A DNA stretch of 64,000 nt from Pandoraea horticolens (lineage in GTDB: Bacteria; Pseudomonadota; Gammaproteobacteria; Burkholderiales; Burkholderiaceae), in NCBI RefSeq assembly GCF_902459555.1, contig NZ_CABPSM010000001.1, positions 1-64,000 of the forward strand, written 5' to 3'. This document shows, piece by piece, positions 53,132-62,208 of this stretch. A program made the translations under genes and the position numbers. Under the pieces are notes generated by a model that did no database searches, was not told where the DNA came from, and saw nothing but the letters and a program-made list of their open reading frames with translations. How positions within the stretch are numbered: position 1 is the stretch's first letter; each line of letters starts with the position of its first letter.

Positions 53132-53889
53132 GCCATGTCTCCCTGCACCACGAGTTGCATGCGATCCGCCGGGAAATAAGCGATGCCGTACTTGACGGGC
53201 TTGCCCGCTTCGTCGACGTCGGTGCTCTCTACACTCAACACCGGCTGCTGACGATTGATGCCGAGATGCCGTGCGATCTCGCCGTCCGGAAGCCGCGCCC
53301 CGATTCGGCTCTCGCGCCGCGTGTAGTCCGTGACACCGAAGCTCGCAAGCGCTGCACTGACCGATGTGTGCTGCGCGAAGACTTCGGGGAAGTCGGGAAA
53401 GCGCGCCGCCGGAAACCAGTTCTCGCTGTACGCGAGCGGCAGCTCGATGCCTTGCGCGTCGAGACTGCGGCGCGTGAGTTCGACACGATACACCGGCGCA
53501 CCCACGCGAATCTCGAGCGCATGCGCCACGGTGGCCTCGGCCTTCACCTTCTGCGCCGAGAGAATCTGCTGCGCTGTCTTGAGATTGTGCTGAGACAGAT
53601 TTTCGGTAAAGCGCGTGCGGCGTCCGATCACGTAGCCGATGGCCCCCGCCTGCACGAAAGTGCCGCGACCGTGCTCGACATTCACGAGTCCCTGCTCCGA
53701 GAGCCCGAGAATGGCGCGGCGCACTGTGTGACGGTTCACGCCAAAGCGCTGCGCGAGTTCGGTCTCGCTCGGCAGACGGTCGTCGGGCAGACCTTCGCCA
53801 TAGCGGCGCTCACCGATTTCCGTGGCGAGAATCTGCGCAATCTGCCGCCAGACGGCGACGCCGCCGCCACGTTCGAGTTGTGCTGTCAT
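53128..53889 (-). CDS. phnF: Phosphonate-locus GntR/HutC-family regulator PhnF
   Basis: A 253-residue regulator. The winged helix (about residues 10-75) shows LPSETELAQRFGVNRHTVRRAI and VEHGRGTFVQ. The UTRA ligand domain (about 90-245) shows VYRVELTRRSLDAQGIELPL. This is the PhnF subgroup, which represses C-P lyase operons. ATG at 53,889 is preferred to TTG at 53,907. It is divergent from phnG; the 94-bp gap holds a GTCTA-N6-TAGAC inverted repeat likely to be its operator, so it should control both directions. The stop overlaps the DUF1045 start. Confidence 0.92.
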   Translation of the reverse strand: MTAQLERGGGVAVWRQIAQILATEIGERRYGEGLPDDRLPSETELAQRFGVNRHTVRRAILGLSEQGLVNVEHGRGTFVQAGAIGYVIGRRTRFTENLSQHNLKTAQQILSAQKVKAEATVAHALEIRVGAPVYRVELTRRSLDAQGIELPLAYSENWFPAARFPDFPEVFAQHTSVSAALASFGVTDYTRRESRIGARLPDGEIARHLGINRQQPVLSVESTDVDEAGKPVKYGIAYFPADRMQLVVQGDMA

Positions 53890-53924
53890 CAAATTGACAC
53901 CCGGCAAAGTTGTAATGGGTTCGC

Positions 53925-53979
53925 TTGCATTACCTCATCCGAAGTTATTGTAATCATACACACGTCTATACGACTAGAC
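53925..53979 (+). promoter_or_regulatory. phnG promoter and PhnF operator candidate
   Basis: TTGCAT (53,925-53,930) and TGTAAT (53,949-53,954), spaced 18 bp, could be the promoter of phnGHIJKLM. Right after the expected start point, GTCTA-TACGAC-TAGAC (53,964-53,979) forms an inverted repeat of the GTCTA/TAGAC type recognised by HutC-class GntR proteins. It ends 4 nt before the phnG ATG, so bound PhnF would block transcription or elongation. Confidence 0.5.
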
Positions 53980-53983
53980 AATC

Positions 53984-54466
53984 ATGCCGAACACATCTTC
54001 CTACATTGCGTGCGGCGAAGGCGATGCCGCCCCGCCCGCCCGCGCGCAATGGCTTGCGCTGCTCGCCCGCGCCACGCGCGACGAGCTTGACGACGCCATC
54101 GCCCGCTGTCCGGACGCCCCTGAATTCGTCTGGCTGCGCGCACCGCAGACCGGACTGGTGATGGTGCAGGGCCGCGTCGGCGGCTGCGGCGATCGCTTCA
54201 ACCTCGGCGAAACGACCGTGACGCGCTGCACGTTGCGTCAGCACGACGGTGTCGTCGGCGCCGGTTACGTGCTGGGGCGCGACGCCGAGCGAGCCGCGCG
54301 CGTGGCGCGTGTCGATGCGCTCATGCAGATGCCGCGCCACCGCAACGTACTCGCCGCCGGCCCGCTCGCCACGATTGCCGAACGTCTGGCGGCCGCCGCG
54401 GCCCGGAACGACGCCGACACGGCCGCGAGCCGCGTCGAGTTCTTCACCATGGTCCGGGAGGCCTGA
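53984..54466 (+). CDS. phnG: C-P lyase core subunit PhnG
   Basis: A 160-residue PhnG. Family features are the N-terminal QWLALLARATRDELDDAI, the TGLVMVQGRVGGCGDRFNLGE core with the conserved Gly-Asp, VTRCTL and GYVLGRDAERAARVARVDALM. It forms the PhnGHIJ core with PhnH, PhnI and PhnJ and helps transfer the phosphonate to ribose triphosphate. It is the first gene of the rightward operon; phnH starts directly after its stop with GGGAGG inside its own end. No oddities. Confidence 0.95.
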   Translation: MPNTSSYIACGEGDAAPPARAQWLALLARATRDELDDAIARCPDAPEFVWLRAPQTGLVMVQGRVGGCGDRFNLGETTVTRCTLRQHDGVVGAGYVLGRDAERAARVARVDALMQMPRHRNVLAAGPLATIAERLAAAAARNDADTAASRVEFFTMVREA

Positions 54467-55102
54467 ATGTTGATGGCATCGATACCTGACTGGTCGCAGT
54501 TGCAACCCGGCTTCGCCGATCCCGTTCATGACGCACAAGGGGTGTTCCGCGCGGTGCTCGACGCGCTGGCGCGCCCCGGTGGGCTGCGCAGTGTCGGCAG
54601 CCGGCTCGCGCCGAGCAAAGAAACGAGCATCGCCGCGCGCGCCACGCTGCTCGCTCTGGCCGACGCGACAACCTCCGTCTGGCTGCAATTTCCGTTGCCC
54701 GAAGTGGCGAGCGCGCTGCGCTTTCACACGGGTGCCCCATTGCTGAGTGGCGAAGCGGATCTGGCGACGGCGCAATTCGCGCTGCTCACCGACCCCGCAC
54801 GCTGCCCCGCACTCGAGCGTTTCGCGTTCGGTACGGCAGAGTCGCCCGAACACAGCGCCACGCTGATCGTCGATGTGCCGGCGCTCGCCGCCGGTCACAC
54901 CGGCACGGGCGGCCTGCATCTGCGGCTGCGCGGCCCCGGCATTGCCTCGCATGCCGACGTGACGGTCGGCGGGCTCGACACGGCTTTCTGGCAAGCGCGC
55001 GCCGCGCTCGCCCCGCGCTTTCCCGCCGGGCTCGATCTGTTGATCGCCGCTGGCGACACGGTGCTCGGCCTGCCGCGCACTACGCATGTGGAGGTTTGCT
55101 GA
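54467..55102 (+). CDS. phnH: C-P lyase core subunit PhnH
   Basis: A 211-residue PhnH, a PLP-transferase-fold protein without cofactor. Recognisable parts are LQPGFADPVHDAQGVFRAVL and ALARPG, the FHTGAPL strand, and the C-terminal PAGLDLLIAAGDTVLGLPRTTHVEV typical of the family. It is a structural member of the PhnGHIJ complex. The start follows the phnG stop without a gap; the stop overlaps the phnI start as TGATG. A Met two codons later (54,473) could also serve. Confidence 0.95.
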   Translation: MLMASIPDWSQLQPGFADPVHDAQGVFRAVLDALARPGGLRSVGSRLAPSKETSIAARATLLALADATTSVWLQFPLPEVASALRFHTGAPLLSGEADLATAQFALLTDPARCPALERFAFGTAESPEHSATLIVDVPALAAGHTGTGGLHLRLRGPGIASHADVTVGGLDTAFWQARAALAPRFPAGLDLLIAAGDTVLGLPRTTHVEVC

Positions 55103-56346
55103 TGTACGTCGCAGTCAAAGGTGGCGAGCGCGCCATCGAACAATCGTGGGATCTGCTCGCCCGGGCGCGACGCGGCAATCCCGAGGTGCCCGCGCTGAGC
55201 GTTGCGCAAATCCGCGAACAGATGCGTCTGGCCGTGGCGCGCGTGATGAGCGAGGGCGCGCTGTATGACGAAACGCTCGCGGCACTGGCGATCAAACAGG
55301 CGGCGGGCGATCTCGTCGAAGCGATATTCCTGTTGCGTGCCTATCGCACGACGCTACCGCGTCTGGGCACGACAACGCCCATCGACACCGCCGCGATGCG
55401 CTTGTCGCGCCGCATCTCCGCCACGTTCAAGGACGTTCCGGGCGGTCAGGTGCTGGGCGCCACGTACGACTACACGCAACGGCTGCTCGACTTCGCGCTG
55501 CTCGCGGAAGACGAGACGCATGCGCACAACGGCCGTGAGCCATTGCCCGGAGAAGTTGGTGCCGATACCGATACCGATGCCGCGCACGGCACCGCACGCG
55601 CCGAATCGCGCAGCGCCGTCGCACAGGGTGATGTCGCCATCCCTGGCGTGCCGCCCATCGGCGTCACACCGCGTGTGACCGACATTCTGGGACGCGACGG
55701 TCTGCTCGAAGCGCTGCGTGCCGATGGCACCGACCCCGAGCCGCATGACCTCGTGCACGCTCCGCTATTCACGCCCGCATCGCGCACGGCACGGTTGCAG
55801 AATCTCGCTCGCGGCGACGAAGGCTTCCTGCTTGCCCTCGGCTACTCTACGCAGCGCGGCTATGGCAACGACCATCCATTCGCGGGCGAAATCCGCATCG
55901 GGCATGTCGCCGTGGAGATCGTGCCGGAAGAACTCGGCTTTGCCATCGACATTGGCGAGATCGCTGTCACCGAGTGCCAGATGGTCACGCAGTTCGGCGG
56001 CAATCAGAACGTGCCGCCGCAGTTCACGCAAGGTTACGGTCTCGCGTTCGGCCACAACGAGCGCAAGGCGCTGGCCATGTCGCTGGTCGACCGCGCACTG
56101 CGCACGCAGGAACTGGGCGACGCCGTCACTTCGCCCGCGCAGCAGCAGGAATTCGTGCTCTATCACAGCGACAACGTCGAAGCCTCCGGCTTCGTCCAGC
56201 ATCTGAAGCTGCCGCATTACGTCGACTTTCAGGCCGAGCTGGAATTGGTGCGCCGTCTGCGCGCCGAGCACACTGCGAAATACGGAACACAGGACGCTGG
56301 CGACGACACCGGCCCCGCCGTTCAGAACACTCGGGAGGCCGCATGA
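55102..56346 (+). CDS. phnI: C-P lyase core subunit PhnI
   Basis: A 414-residue PhnI. It starts MYVAVKGGERAIEQSWDLLA and continues with the EGALYDETLAALAIKQA helix. The conserved core includes LALGYSTQRGYGNDHPFAGE (with the family motif for the nucleosidase activity), TECQMVTQFGG and SPAQQQEFVLYHSDNVEASG. With PhnG, PhnH and PhnL it replaces adenine of ATP by the phosphonate. A poorly conserved Asp/Ala-rich insert lies at about residues 145-175. It is coupled to phnH (TGATG) and phnJ (ATGA). Confidence 0.96.
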   Translation: MYVAVKGGERAIEQSWDLLARARRGNPEVPALSVAQIREQMRLAVARVMSEGALYDETLAALAIKQAAGDLVEAIFLLRAYRTTLPRLGTTTPIDTAAMRLSRRISATFKDVPGGQVLGATYDYTQRLLDFALLAEDETHAHNGREPLPGEVGADTDTDAAHGTARAESRSAVAQGDVAIPGVPPIGVTPRVTDILGRDGLLEALRADGTDPEPHDLVHAPLFTPASRTARLQNLARGDEGFLLALGYSTQRGYGNDHPFAGEIRIGHVAVEIVPEELGFAIDIGEIAVTECQMVTQFGGNQNVPPQFTQGYGLAFGHNERKALAMSLVDRALRTQELGDAVTSPAQQQEFVLYHSDNVEASGFVQHLKLPHYVDFQAELELVRRLRAEHTAKYGTQDAGDDTGPAVQNTREAA

Positions 56347-57230
56347 GCGACGCCGCGCAAACGCTTTCGCCCGCGGCCGGTGCCGCAACCGTGGAGGGCT
56401 ACAACTTCGCGTTCCTCGACGAACAGACCAAACGCATGATTCGCCGCAGCCTGCTCAAGGCGGTGGCGATTCCGGGCTATCAGGTGCCGTTCGGCAGCCG
56501 CGAGATGCCGCTGCCCTATGGCTGGGGCACGGGCGGCATTCAGGTGAGCGCCGCCGTGATCGGCGCCGACGACACGCTCAAGGTCATCGACCAGGGCGCG
56601 GACGACACGACTAACGCCGTGAACATCCGCCGCTTCTTCGCGCGCACGGCCGGTGTGGCCACGACGACGAAAACGTCGGAGGCCACCGTCATCCAGACTC
56701 GTCACCGCATTCCCGAAGCGGCGCTGCACGAAGGCCAGATCATGGTCTATCAGGTGCCGATGCCCGAGCCGCTCTTCCGCCTGGAGCCGCGCATCGCCGA
56801 GTCGCGCAAGCTGCATGCGCTGGGCGAGTACGGCCTCATGCGCGTGCGTCTGTACGAGGACATCGTGCGGCACGGCGCCATCGCGACGACCTACGACTAT
56901 CCGGTCATCGTGAACGGGCGCTACCTCACGTCGCCCTCCCCGATTCCGAAATTCGACAACCCCAAGCTGCATATGAACCCGGCGCTGCAACTCTTCGGTG
57001 CGGGACGCGAGCGGCGTCTGTACGCGATTCCGCCGTACACGCCGGTCGAGAGCCTCGACTTCGACGACCACCCGTTCCAGATCCAGAAGTGGGACGCGCA
57101 TTGCGCCTTGTGCGGCGCGACGGACAGCTTCCTCGACGAAGTCATCACGGACGATGCGGGTACCCGCATGTATGTGTGCTCGGACAGCGACTACTGTGGC
57201 AGCCGCACGGCAACGAAGGAGGCCGCATGA
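56343..57230 (+). CDS. phnJ: C-P lyase radical-SAM subunit PhnJ
   Basis: A 295-residue PhnJ, which breaks the C-P bond using a [4Fe-4S] cluster and S-adenosylmethionine. The four Cys 254, 257, 279 and 285 keep exactly the spacing of E. coli 241/244/266/272, and Gly45 in AIPGYQVPF corresponds to the Gly32 radical site. YGWGTGGIQ and HMNPALQLFGAGRERRLYAIPPYT are further hallmarks. ATGA overlaps couple it to phnI and phnK. The open frame extends into phnI and is discarded. All catalytic residues are present, so the enzyme should be functional. Confidence 0.97.
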   Translation: MSDAAQTLSPAAGAATVEGYNFAFLDEQTKRMIRRSLLKAVAIPGYQVPFGSREMPLPYGWGTGGIQVSAAVIGADDTLKVIDQGADDTTNAVNIRRFFARTAGVATTTKTSEATVIQTRHRIPEAALHEGQIMVYQVPMPEPLFRLEPRIAESRKLHALGEYGLMRVRLYEDIVRHGAIATTYDYPVIVNGRYLTSPSPIPKFDNPKLHMNPALQLFGAGRERRLYAIPPYTPVESLDFDDHPFQIQKWDAHCALCGATDSFLDEVITDDAGTRMYVCSDSDYCGSRTATKEAA

Positions 57231-58054
57231 ACGCGCTCTCGAATGCGTTCTCGAATGCGGCCCTGCCCGCCGTACCGCCGATGGACGAACCGCTGCTGCG
57301 CGTGGCGGGTTTGGGCAAACACTACGGCGAGCGCATCGGCTGCGCCGACGTGACGTTCGATCTCTGGCCCGGCGAAGTGGTTTGCGTGGTAGGCGAATCG
57401 GGATCGGGCAAGTCGACGCTGCTCAACGCGCTGGCGCTGCGTCATGAGATCGACGCCGGCACGCTGCACTATCGCGGCACCGACGGCACGTTGCACGACC
57501 TGAGCACGCTGGACGAGGCAAACAAGCGTCGTCTGCTGCGTACCGAGTGGGGCTTCGTGGAGCAGAATCCGCGCGACGGGTTGCGCATGAATGTCTCGGC
57601 GGGCGGCAACATCGGCGATCGCCTGATGGCCGTCGGTGCGCGCCACTTCGGCGACATCCGCACCACGGCCCGCCACTGGATGGCACAGGTCGAACTCGAC
57701 CCGGCCCGCGTCGACGAAATGCCCGGCGCGTTCTCCGGCGGGATGCAGCAACGTCTGCAAATTGCTCGCAATCTCGTGACCGAACCGCGCCTCGTGTTCA
57801 TGGACGAGCCGACCGCCGGTCTCGATGTATCGGTGCAGGCGCGTTTGCTCGATCTGTTGCGCTCGCTCGTCGAGCGCCTTCATCTTGCCGCCATCATCGT
57901 CACGCACGATATCGGCGTGGCGCGGCTCATCGCGCATCGCCTGATTGTGATGCAGGCCGGCCATGTGGTCGAGGCCGGGCTGACCGATCAGGTACTCGAC
58001 GATCCCCAACATTCCTACACGCAATTGCTGGTTTCCTCGGTGCTGCCCGTATGA
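57227..58054 (+). CDS. phnK: C-P lyase accessory ATPase PhnK
   Basis: A 275-residue ABC-type ATPase. Walker A is [14 protein letters not shown] (about residues 57-70), the Q-loop [11 protein letters not shown] is the PhnK-specific form, the signature is [14 protein letters not shown], and Walker B is [12 protein letters not shown]. It binds the PhnGHIJ core through PhnJ and, as a dimer, drives its conformational cycle; it is not a membrane importer ATPase. ATGA overlaps join it to phnJ and phnL. The first 15 residues are a non-conserved extension. Confidence 0.95.
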   Translation: MNALSNAFSNAALPAVPPMDEPLLRVAGLGKHYGERIGCADVTFDLWPGEVVCVVGESGSGKSTLLNALALRHEIDAGTLHYRGTDGTLHDLSTLDEANKRRLLRTEWGFVEQNPRDGLRMNVSAGGNIGDRLMAVGARHFGDIRTTARHWMAQVELDPARVDEMPGAFSGGMQQRLQIARNLVTEPRLVFMDEPTAGLDVSVQARLLDLLRSLVERLHLAAIIVTHDIGVARLIAHRLIVMQAGHVVEAGLTDQVLDDPQHSYTQLLVSSVLPV

Positions 58055-58854
58055 ACTCCGGAACGAATTTTCCCACGGCTGCCTCGTCTCCCAACGGGGC
58101 AGCGCTCCGGCAGGAATCCATTACCCTCGCCACGCGCGAGCACGACGTCATGCTGCGCGCTCAGGGCCTGCACAAGACGTTCCGGCTACACGCTCAGGGC
58201 GGCACGGCGATTCCCGCGCTCGACGGCGTGGATCTGTGCGTGCGGCACGGCGAATGTGTGGCACTGGTTGGCCCATCGGGAGCGGGCAAGAGCACTCTGC
58301 TGCGCTGCCTCTACGGCAACTACCTCGTGGGCGAAGGCCGCATCGAGATCCGTCACGACGACGGTCACACGCAGCGCTGGGTCGATCTGAGCACCGCCAC
58401 CGCCCGCGAAGTGCTCTCGGTACGCCGCACTACGCTCGGCTACGTCAGCCAGTTCCTGCGCGTGATTCCGCGCGTGAGCACGCTCGACATCGTGGCGGAG
58501 CCATTGCGCCGTCTGGGGTATGGCGACGGCGACGCCGCAGGCCGTGCCCGCGATCTGCTCGCCCGTCTGAATATTCCCGAACGGCTGTGGGCGCTCGCCC
58601 CAGCGACGTTCTCGGGCGGAGAGCAGCAGCGCATCAATATCGCACGCGGTCTGATTGCCGCCGCGCCAGTGCTGCTACTCGACGAACCGACCGCATCGCT
58701 CGACGCCCAGAACCGGGCCGTGGTCGCACAACTGATTGGCGAGGCGCGTGCCGCCGGCAGCGCGATCGTCGGCATTTTCCACGACGAAGCGACCCGCGAT
58801 GAGGTTGCCTCCCGCACGCTCGCCATGCGCCCCGTGCTTCGTCCCGCTCATTGA
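58051..58854 (+). CDS. phnL: C-P lyase accessory ATPase PhnL
   Basis: A 267-residue ABC-type ATPase. It shows Walker [20 protein letters not shown], the Q-loop [19 protein letters not shown] specific to PhnL, the signature [14 protein letters not shown] and Walker [12 protein letters not shown]. It works with PhnGHI in ribose triphosphate coupling and binds over PhnK on the core complex. The ATG at 58,051 overlaps the phnK stop; about 30 weakly conserved residues precede the domain, so MLRAQGLHK (58,150) is an alternative start. phnM follows after 16 bp. Confidence 0.94.
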   Translation: MNSGTNFPTAASSPNGAALRQESITLATREHDVMLRAQGLHKTFRLHAQGGTAIPALDGVDLCVRHGECVALVGPSGAGKSTLLRCLYGNYLVGEGRIEIRHDDGHTQRWVDLSTATAREVLSVRRTTLGYVSQFLRVIPRVSTLDIVAEPLRRLGYGDGDAAGRARDLLARLNIPERLWALAPATFSGGEQQRINIARGLIAAAPVLLLDEPTASLDAQNRAVVAQLIGEARAAGSAIVGIFHDEATRDEVASRTLAMRPVLRPAH

Positions 58855-58870
58855 TCCACCGGAGTTTGTC

Positions 58871-60007
58871 ATGCTTATCAAGAACGCCCGCATCGTCACG
58901 CCCGAAACCACCTTCACCGGGGTCGTCGACGTGCGCGAAGGCCGCATTCATTCCGTGGAAGAAGGCACGACGCAGGTGCCGGAGGCCATCGACTGGGAGG
59001 GCGATCATCTATTGCCCGGTCTGGTGGAGTTGCATACCGACAATCTGGAAAAGCACCTCGCGCCACGCCCCGGTGTGCTCTGGAACACGCACGCCGCGTT
59101 CGCAATTCACGACGCACAAGTCGCCGCCGCCGGCATCACCACGGTCTTCGACTCACTGGTGATCGGCGAACGCGACGCGTTCGGCCTGCGCAGCCGAAAA
59201 GTGCAGAACGAGTGCGGTCAGGCACTGCTCGACACCGCCGCCGCCGGTCTGTTCCGTGCCGATCACTTCCTGCATCTGCGCTGCGAGGTCGCCACGCGCG
59301 ACGCGGCAGAAGCGTTCGCCGAAATGAGCGACCACCCGCTGCTGCGGCTCGTGTCGGTCATGGATCACACGCCGGGGCAGCGCCAGTGGCACGACCCCGT
59401 GCAGTATCGCCAGTATCACGAGCGCAACGGCAAGGTGTCGGACGAGACGTGGCAGGCGATGCTGACCGATCTGAAGGCGCAGCAAGAGACATTCGCCTTG
59501 CCGCATCGCCGCACCATCGTGGCAATGAGCCGCGAGCGCGGTCTGCCGCTGGCGAGTCACGACGACACGTCGATTGAACACGTGGATGAAGCCGTGCGCG
59601 ACGGTGTGGCACTCTCGGAATTCCCAACGACGCTCACCGCAGCACGCGCAGCGCGCGAGAAGGCGATTGGCGTGATCATGGGCGCACCCAACATCGTGCG
59701 CGGCGGGTCGCACTCGGGCAATGTCGCGGCAGCCGATCTCGCACGCGAAGGCATGCTCGATATCCTCTCGTCGGACTACGTGCCGTCTAGCCTGCTGCAA
59801 GCCGCCTTCCAACTCCATAGCGATATCGGCTGGTCGCTCTCGAAGGCAATGCGCACCGTGTCGTGGACGCCCGCGCAGTCAGTCGGCCTCACCGACCGTG
59901 GCGGCATCATGCCAGGCTTGCGAGCAGACATGGTACGCGTCGCCATCCGCCCCGGCATGCCGCCAGTGCCGCGTGCCACGTATCTGGAAGGTCAGCGCGT
60001 CGCCTGA
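58871..60007 (+). CDS. phnM: Alkylphosphonate ribose triphosphate diphosphohydrolase PhnM
   Basis: A 378-residue amidohydrolase-superfamily enzyme. Metal ligands are visible in LPGLVELHTDNLEKHLAPRP, in VMDHTPGQRQ, in the ASHDDTSIEHVDEA region, and in LSSDYVPSS near the C terminus. It removes pyrophosphate from alkylphosphonate ribose 5-triphosphate to yield the 5-phosphate substrate of PhnJ. The ATG has GGAG 7 nt upstream. It is the last gene of the rightward phn operon; hairpins follow before the convergent phnE. Confidence 0.95.
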   Translation: MLIKNARIVTPETTFTGVVDVREGRIHSVEEGTTQVPEAIDWEGDHLLPGLVELHTDNLEKHLAPRPGVLWNTHAAFAIHDAQVAAAGITTVFDSLVIGERDAFGLRSRKVQNECGQALLDTAAAGLFRADHFLHLRCEVATRDAAEAFAEMSDHPLLRLVSVMDHTPGQRQWHDPVQYRQYHERNGKVSDETWQAMLTDLKAQQETFALPHRRTIVAMSRERGLPLASHDDTSIEHVDEAVRDGVALSEFPTTLTAARAAREKAIGVIMGAPNIVRGGSHSGNVAAADLAREGMLDILSSDYVPSSLLQAAFQLHSDIGWSLSKAMRTVSWTPAQSVGLTDRGGIMPGLRADMVRVAIRPGMPPVPRATYLEGQRVA

Positions 60008-60052
60008 GCCCATAGCGAACCAACTCCCCTCCCCCAACACCTCCCTCCCGAC

Positions 60053-60117
60053 GGACCGGGGCCCCTTTCCGCCTCTCAGACATAAACCCAACTCGCTGCA
60101 GAAAGAGGCCCCGGTCC
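60053..60117. repeat. Large imperfect inverted repeat between phnM and phnE
   Basis: GGACCGGGGCCCCTTTC (60,053-60,069) and GAAAGAGGCCCCGGTCC (60,101-60,117) are 17-bp arms with a single mismatch and a 31-nt loop. No T-run follows on either strand. It could be a factor-assisted terminator for phnM or a dispersed repeat. Nothing is encoded here. Confidence 0.7.
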
Positions 60118-60188
60118 ATCCCCCTCCACGCCCTTGGTACTTCCGCCGACACCCCTCCCGGCTTCATTTTTCCCCCGCGGAAACGCAA

Positions 60189-60214
60189 AACGCCAATCTC
60201 CTGGGATCGGCGTT
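60189..60214. terminator. Bidirectional terminator between phnM and phnE
   Basis: AACGCCAATC and GATCGGCGTT form 10-bp arms with one mismatch around TCCTGG. The plus strand continues CTGCTTTCTG and the minus strand TTGCGTTT. It lies 32 bp beyond the phnE stop, so it probably ends the phnCDE transcript and secondarily phnM. Confidence 0.65.
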
Positions 60215-60246
60215 CTGCTTTCTGTCGACTGAGCCCTTGTTCGGCT

Positions 60247-61053
60247 TCAGATCACCTGTTTCCGCACGCGCGCCGAGAAAACGTCAATGCACGTCACTAC
60301 GACGATCATTATCAACATCACAGCACACGTCTGCGCATACTGGAAACTACGGATCACCTCATACAGCACCACGCCGATTCCGCCCGCTCCAACCATCCCG
60401 ACCACCGACGCCGAACGCACGTTCGACTCGAAACGGTACAGCGTGTACGAAATCCACAAGGGCATGACCTGCGGCAGCACCCCGTACAAGATTTCGTCAA
60501 TGGCTCGCGCTCCCGTAGCACGCACGCCCTCCACCGGACGCGGATCAATCGCTTCAACCGCTTCGGCAAACAGCTTCGAGAGCGTGCCCGTCGTATGTAC
60601 CCACAGCGCAAGCACACCCGCGAATGGGCCCAGACCCACCGCGACGATGAAGAGCATCGCGAAAACCATTTCGTTGATCGCGCGGCAGGAATCCATCACG
60701 CGACGCACCGGCTGATACACCCACGCCGGCACCATGTTCGACGCCGAGAGCAACCCCATCGGAATCGAACACACAACCGCGAGCACCGTGCCCCACACCG
60801 CGATATGAATAGTCACGAGCATCTCGTGCACATATACACGCCAGTCGTGGAAATCGGGCGGGAAGAAATCGTGCGCGAACTGGCTCATGTTGCCCGAATC
60901 GCGAATCAGATCGAGCGGACGCATGTCGGCGCCGCCCCACGACCACACCAGGATCAGGAAGAATGCCCCCCAGCCGATCAAGGACAACCACGAACGCTTG
61001 GGCGGCTCGCCCGACAGGCGGCCATTTGCAATGAGGGATTCGCTGGTGTTCAT
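60247..61053 (-). CDS. phnE: Phosphonate ABC transporter permease PhnE
   Basis: A 268-residue inner-membrane permease with about five or six spans. A typical BPD-type block reads [21 protein letters not shown], and the [19 protein letters not shown] loop couples to the ATPase (EAA motif). [20 protein letters not shown] is the family hallmark near the C terminus. It forms the channel with a second copy, energised by PhnC and fed by PhnD. Only one phnE is present, so a homodimer is expected. ATG at 61,053 is chosen over a GTG at 61,065. Confidence 0.95.
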   Translation of the reverse strand: MNTSESLIANGRLSGEPPKRSWLSLIGWGAFFLILVWSWGGADMRPLDLIRDSGNMSQFAHDFFPPDFHDWRVYVHEMLVTIHIAVWGTVLAVVCSIPMGLLSASNMVPAWVYQPVRRVMDSCRAINEMVFAMLFIVAVGLGPFAGVLALWVHTTGTLSKLFAEAVEAIDPRPVEGVRATGARAIDEILYGVLPQVMPLWISYTLYRFESNVRSASVVGMVGAGGIGVVLYEVIRSFQYAQTCAVMLIMIVVVTCIDVFSARVRKQVI

Positions 61054-61223
61054 GTCGAGTACCACAAGTCATACCGGCATAACATCGGCCGGAGAATAAT
61101 CGGACCGCAGAAGACACGGCGGATACGAGGGTCCGGCTCGCAGGTATTCGTCACAGAACAACACGCGCGTGCTGCCCTGTGACGTCGCTTGAATCAATGA
61201 CTGACTTCTGTGCGGTGAAACGC

Positions 61224-62192
61224 TTACTTCGCTTTGTTCAGTTCCTGGTCGAGCGCGGCAAGCTTGCCGTCGATTTCAACCAGTTGCGACTTCTTCTTGG
61301 CAGCGTCGATGTTGGCATCCGACTCGAGCTGTACCTTCTGCTTGAACAGTTCAAGCTGGCGGATCGGCAGCAGTTGAGCATCGGTCGACGCACGGAAACC
61401 ACCGTAGTTGTAGATGTTCTTCAGCACTTCCTTCTCGTGCGCGTCCTTGCCGTAGGCCAGGAAGAAGTCGCGGATCTTCTTCTTCGTGGCATCCGGCAAG
61501 TCCTTGCGCCACAGCATCGGGTCCGACGGGATCAGCGGCGACTTCCAGATCACATGAACCTGCTTGGCCTTCTCCGGCTGCGTTGCCTCGAGCTTACTCA
61601 GCTCTTCGGTGTTGTTGGTCGCCACGTCAACCTGGTTGTTGAGCACGGCCATCAGGTTCGCACCGTGGTTCGAGCTGCGCGCAGTCTTGAAGTACGTGCG
61701 CGGATCGATGTTGTTCTTCGCGAACACGTAGTATCCCGGCACCAGCGTGCCCGACGTCGAGGTCGGATCGCCCAGGCCGAAGTTGATCTTCTTGCCGTTC
61801 TTGATCACGTCGTCGAGCGTCTTGTACGGGCTCGACTTGTTCGAGATCAGCAACGAGTAGTAACCCTCCGTGCCGTCGGCGTACACGATCTTCGCGAAGA
61901 CTTCGCCTTGCGAGCGATCCACGGCTTCCATCGCGCCCTTGTTACCCATCCAGGCGAGCTGCACCTTGTTGAAGCGCATGCCTTCGATCACACCGGCGTA
62001 GTCGGTGGCGAAGAACGGGGTCACCTTCAGGCCCGTTTGCTTCTCCATGTCGTCGATCAGCGGCTGCCAACGCTGGCGCAGGGCCGCGCTCGAGTCGGTC
62101 GAGATAATGCCGAAATTGATTTCCTGCGCGTGCGCTGCCGCCACCGAGGCGATCATGGCCGCGCCGGCCAGCAGGGTTTTCCACAGTTTCAT
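61224..62192 (-). CDS. phnD: Phosphonate-binding periplasmic protein PhnD
   Basis: A 322-residue substrate-binding protein with a clear signal peptide (MKLWKTLLAGAAMIASVAAA, cleavage after AHA near residue 22). The mature part shows INFGIISTDSS, VTPFFATDYAGVIEGMRFNK, FGLGDPTSTSGTLVP (phosphonate contacts) and PLIPSDPMLWRKDLP. It delivers 2-aminoethylphosphonate and other phosphonates to PhnE. GGAGC lies 9 nt before the ATG, 16 bp after phnC; 170 bp separate it from phnE. Confidence 0.96.
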   Translation of the reverse strand: MKLWKTLLAGAAMIASVAAAHAQEINFGIISTDSSAALRQRWQPLIDDMEKQTGLKVTPFFATDYAGVIEGMRFNKVQLAWMGNKGAMEAVDRSQGEVFAKIVYADGTEGYYSLLISNKSSPYKTLDDVIKNGKKINFGLGDPTSTSGTLVPGYYVFAKNNIDPRTYFKTARSSNHGANLMAVLNNQVDVATNNTEELSKLEATQPEKAKQVHVIWKSPLIPSDPMLWRKDLPDATKKKIRDFFLAYGKDAHEKEVLKNIYNYGGFRASTDAQLLPIRQLELFKQKVQLESDANIDAAKKKSQLVEIDGKLAALDQELNKAK

Positions 62193-62208
62193 GAGAGCAA
62201 GCTCCAGG

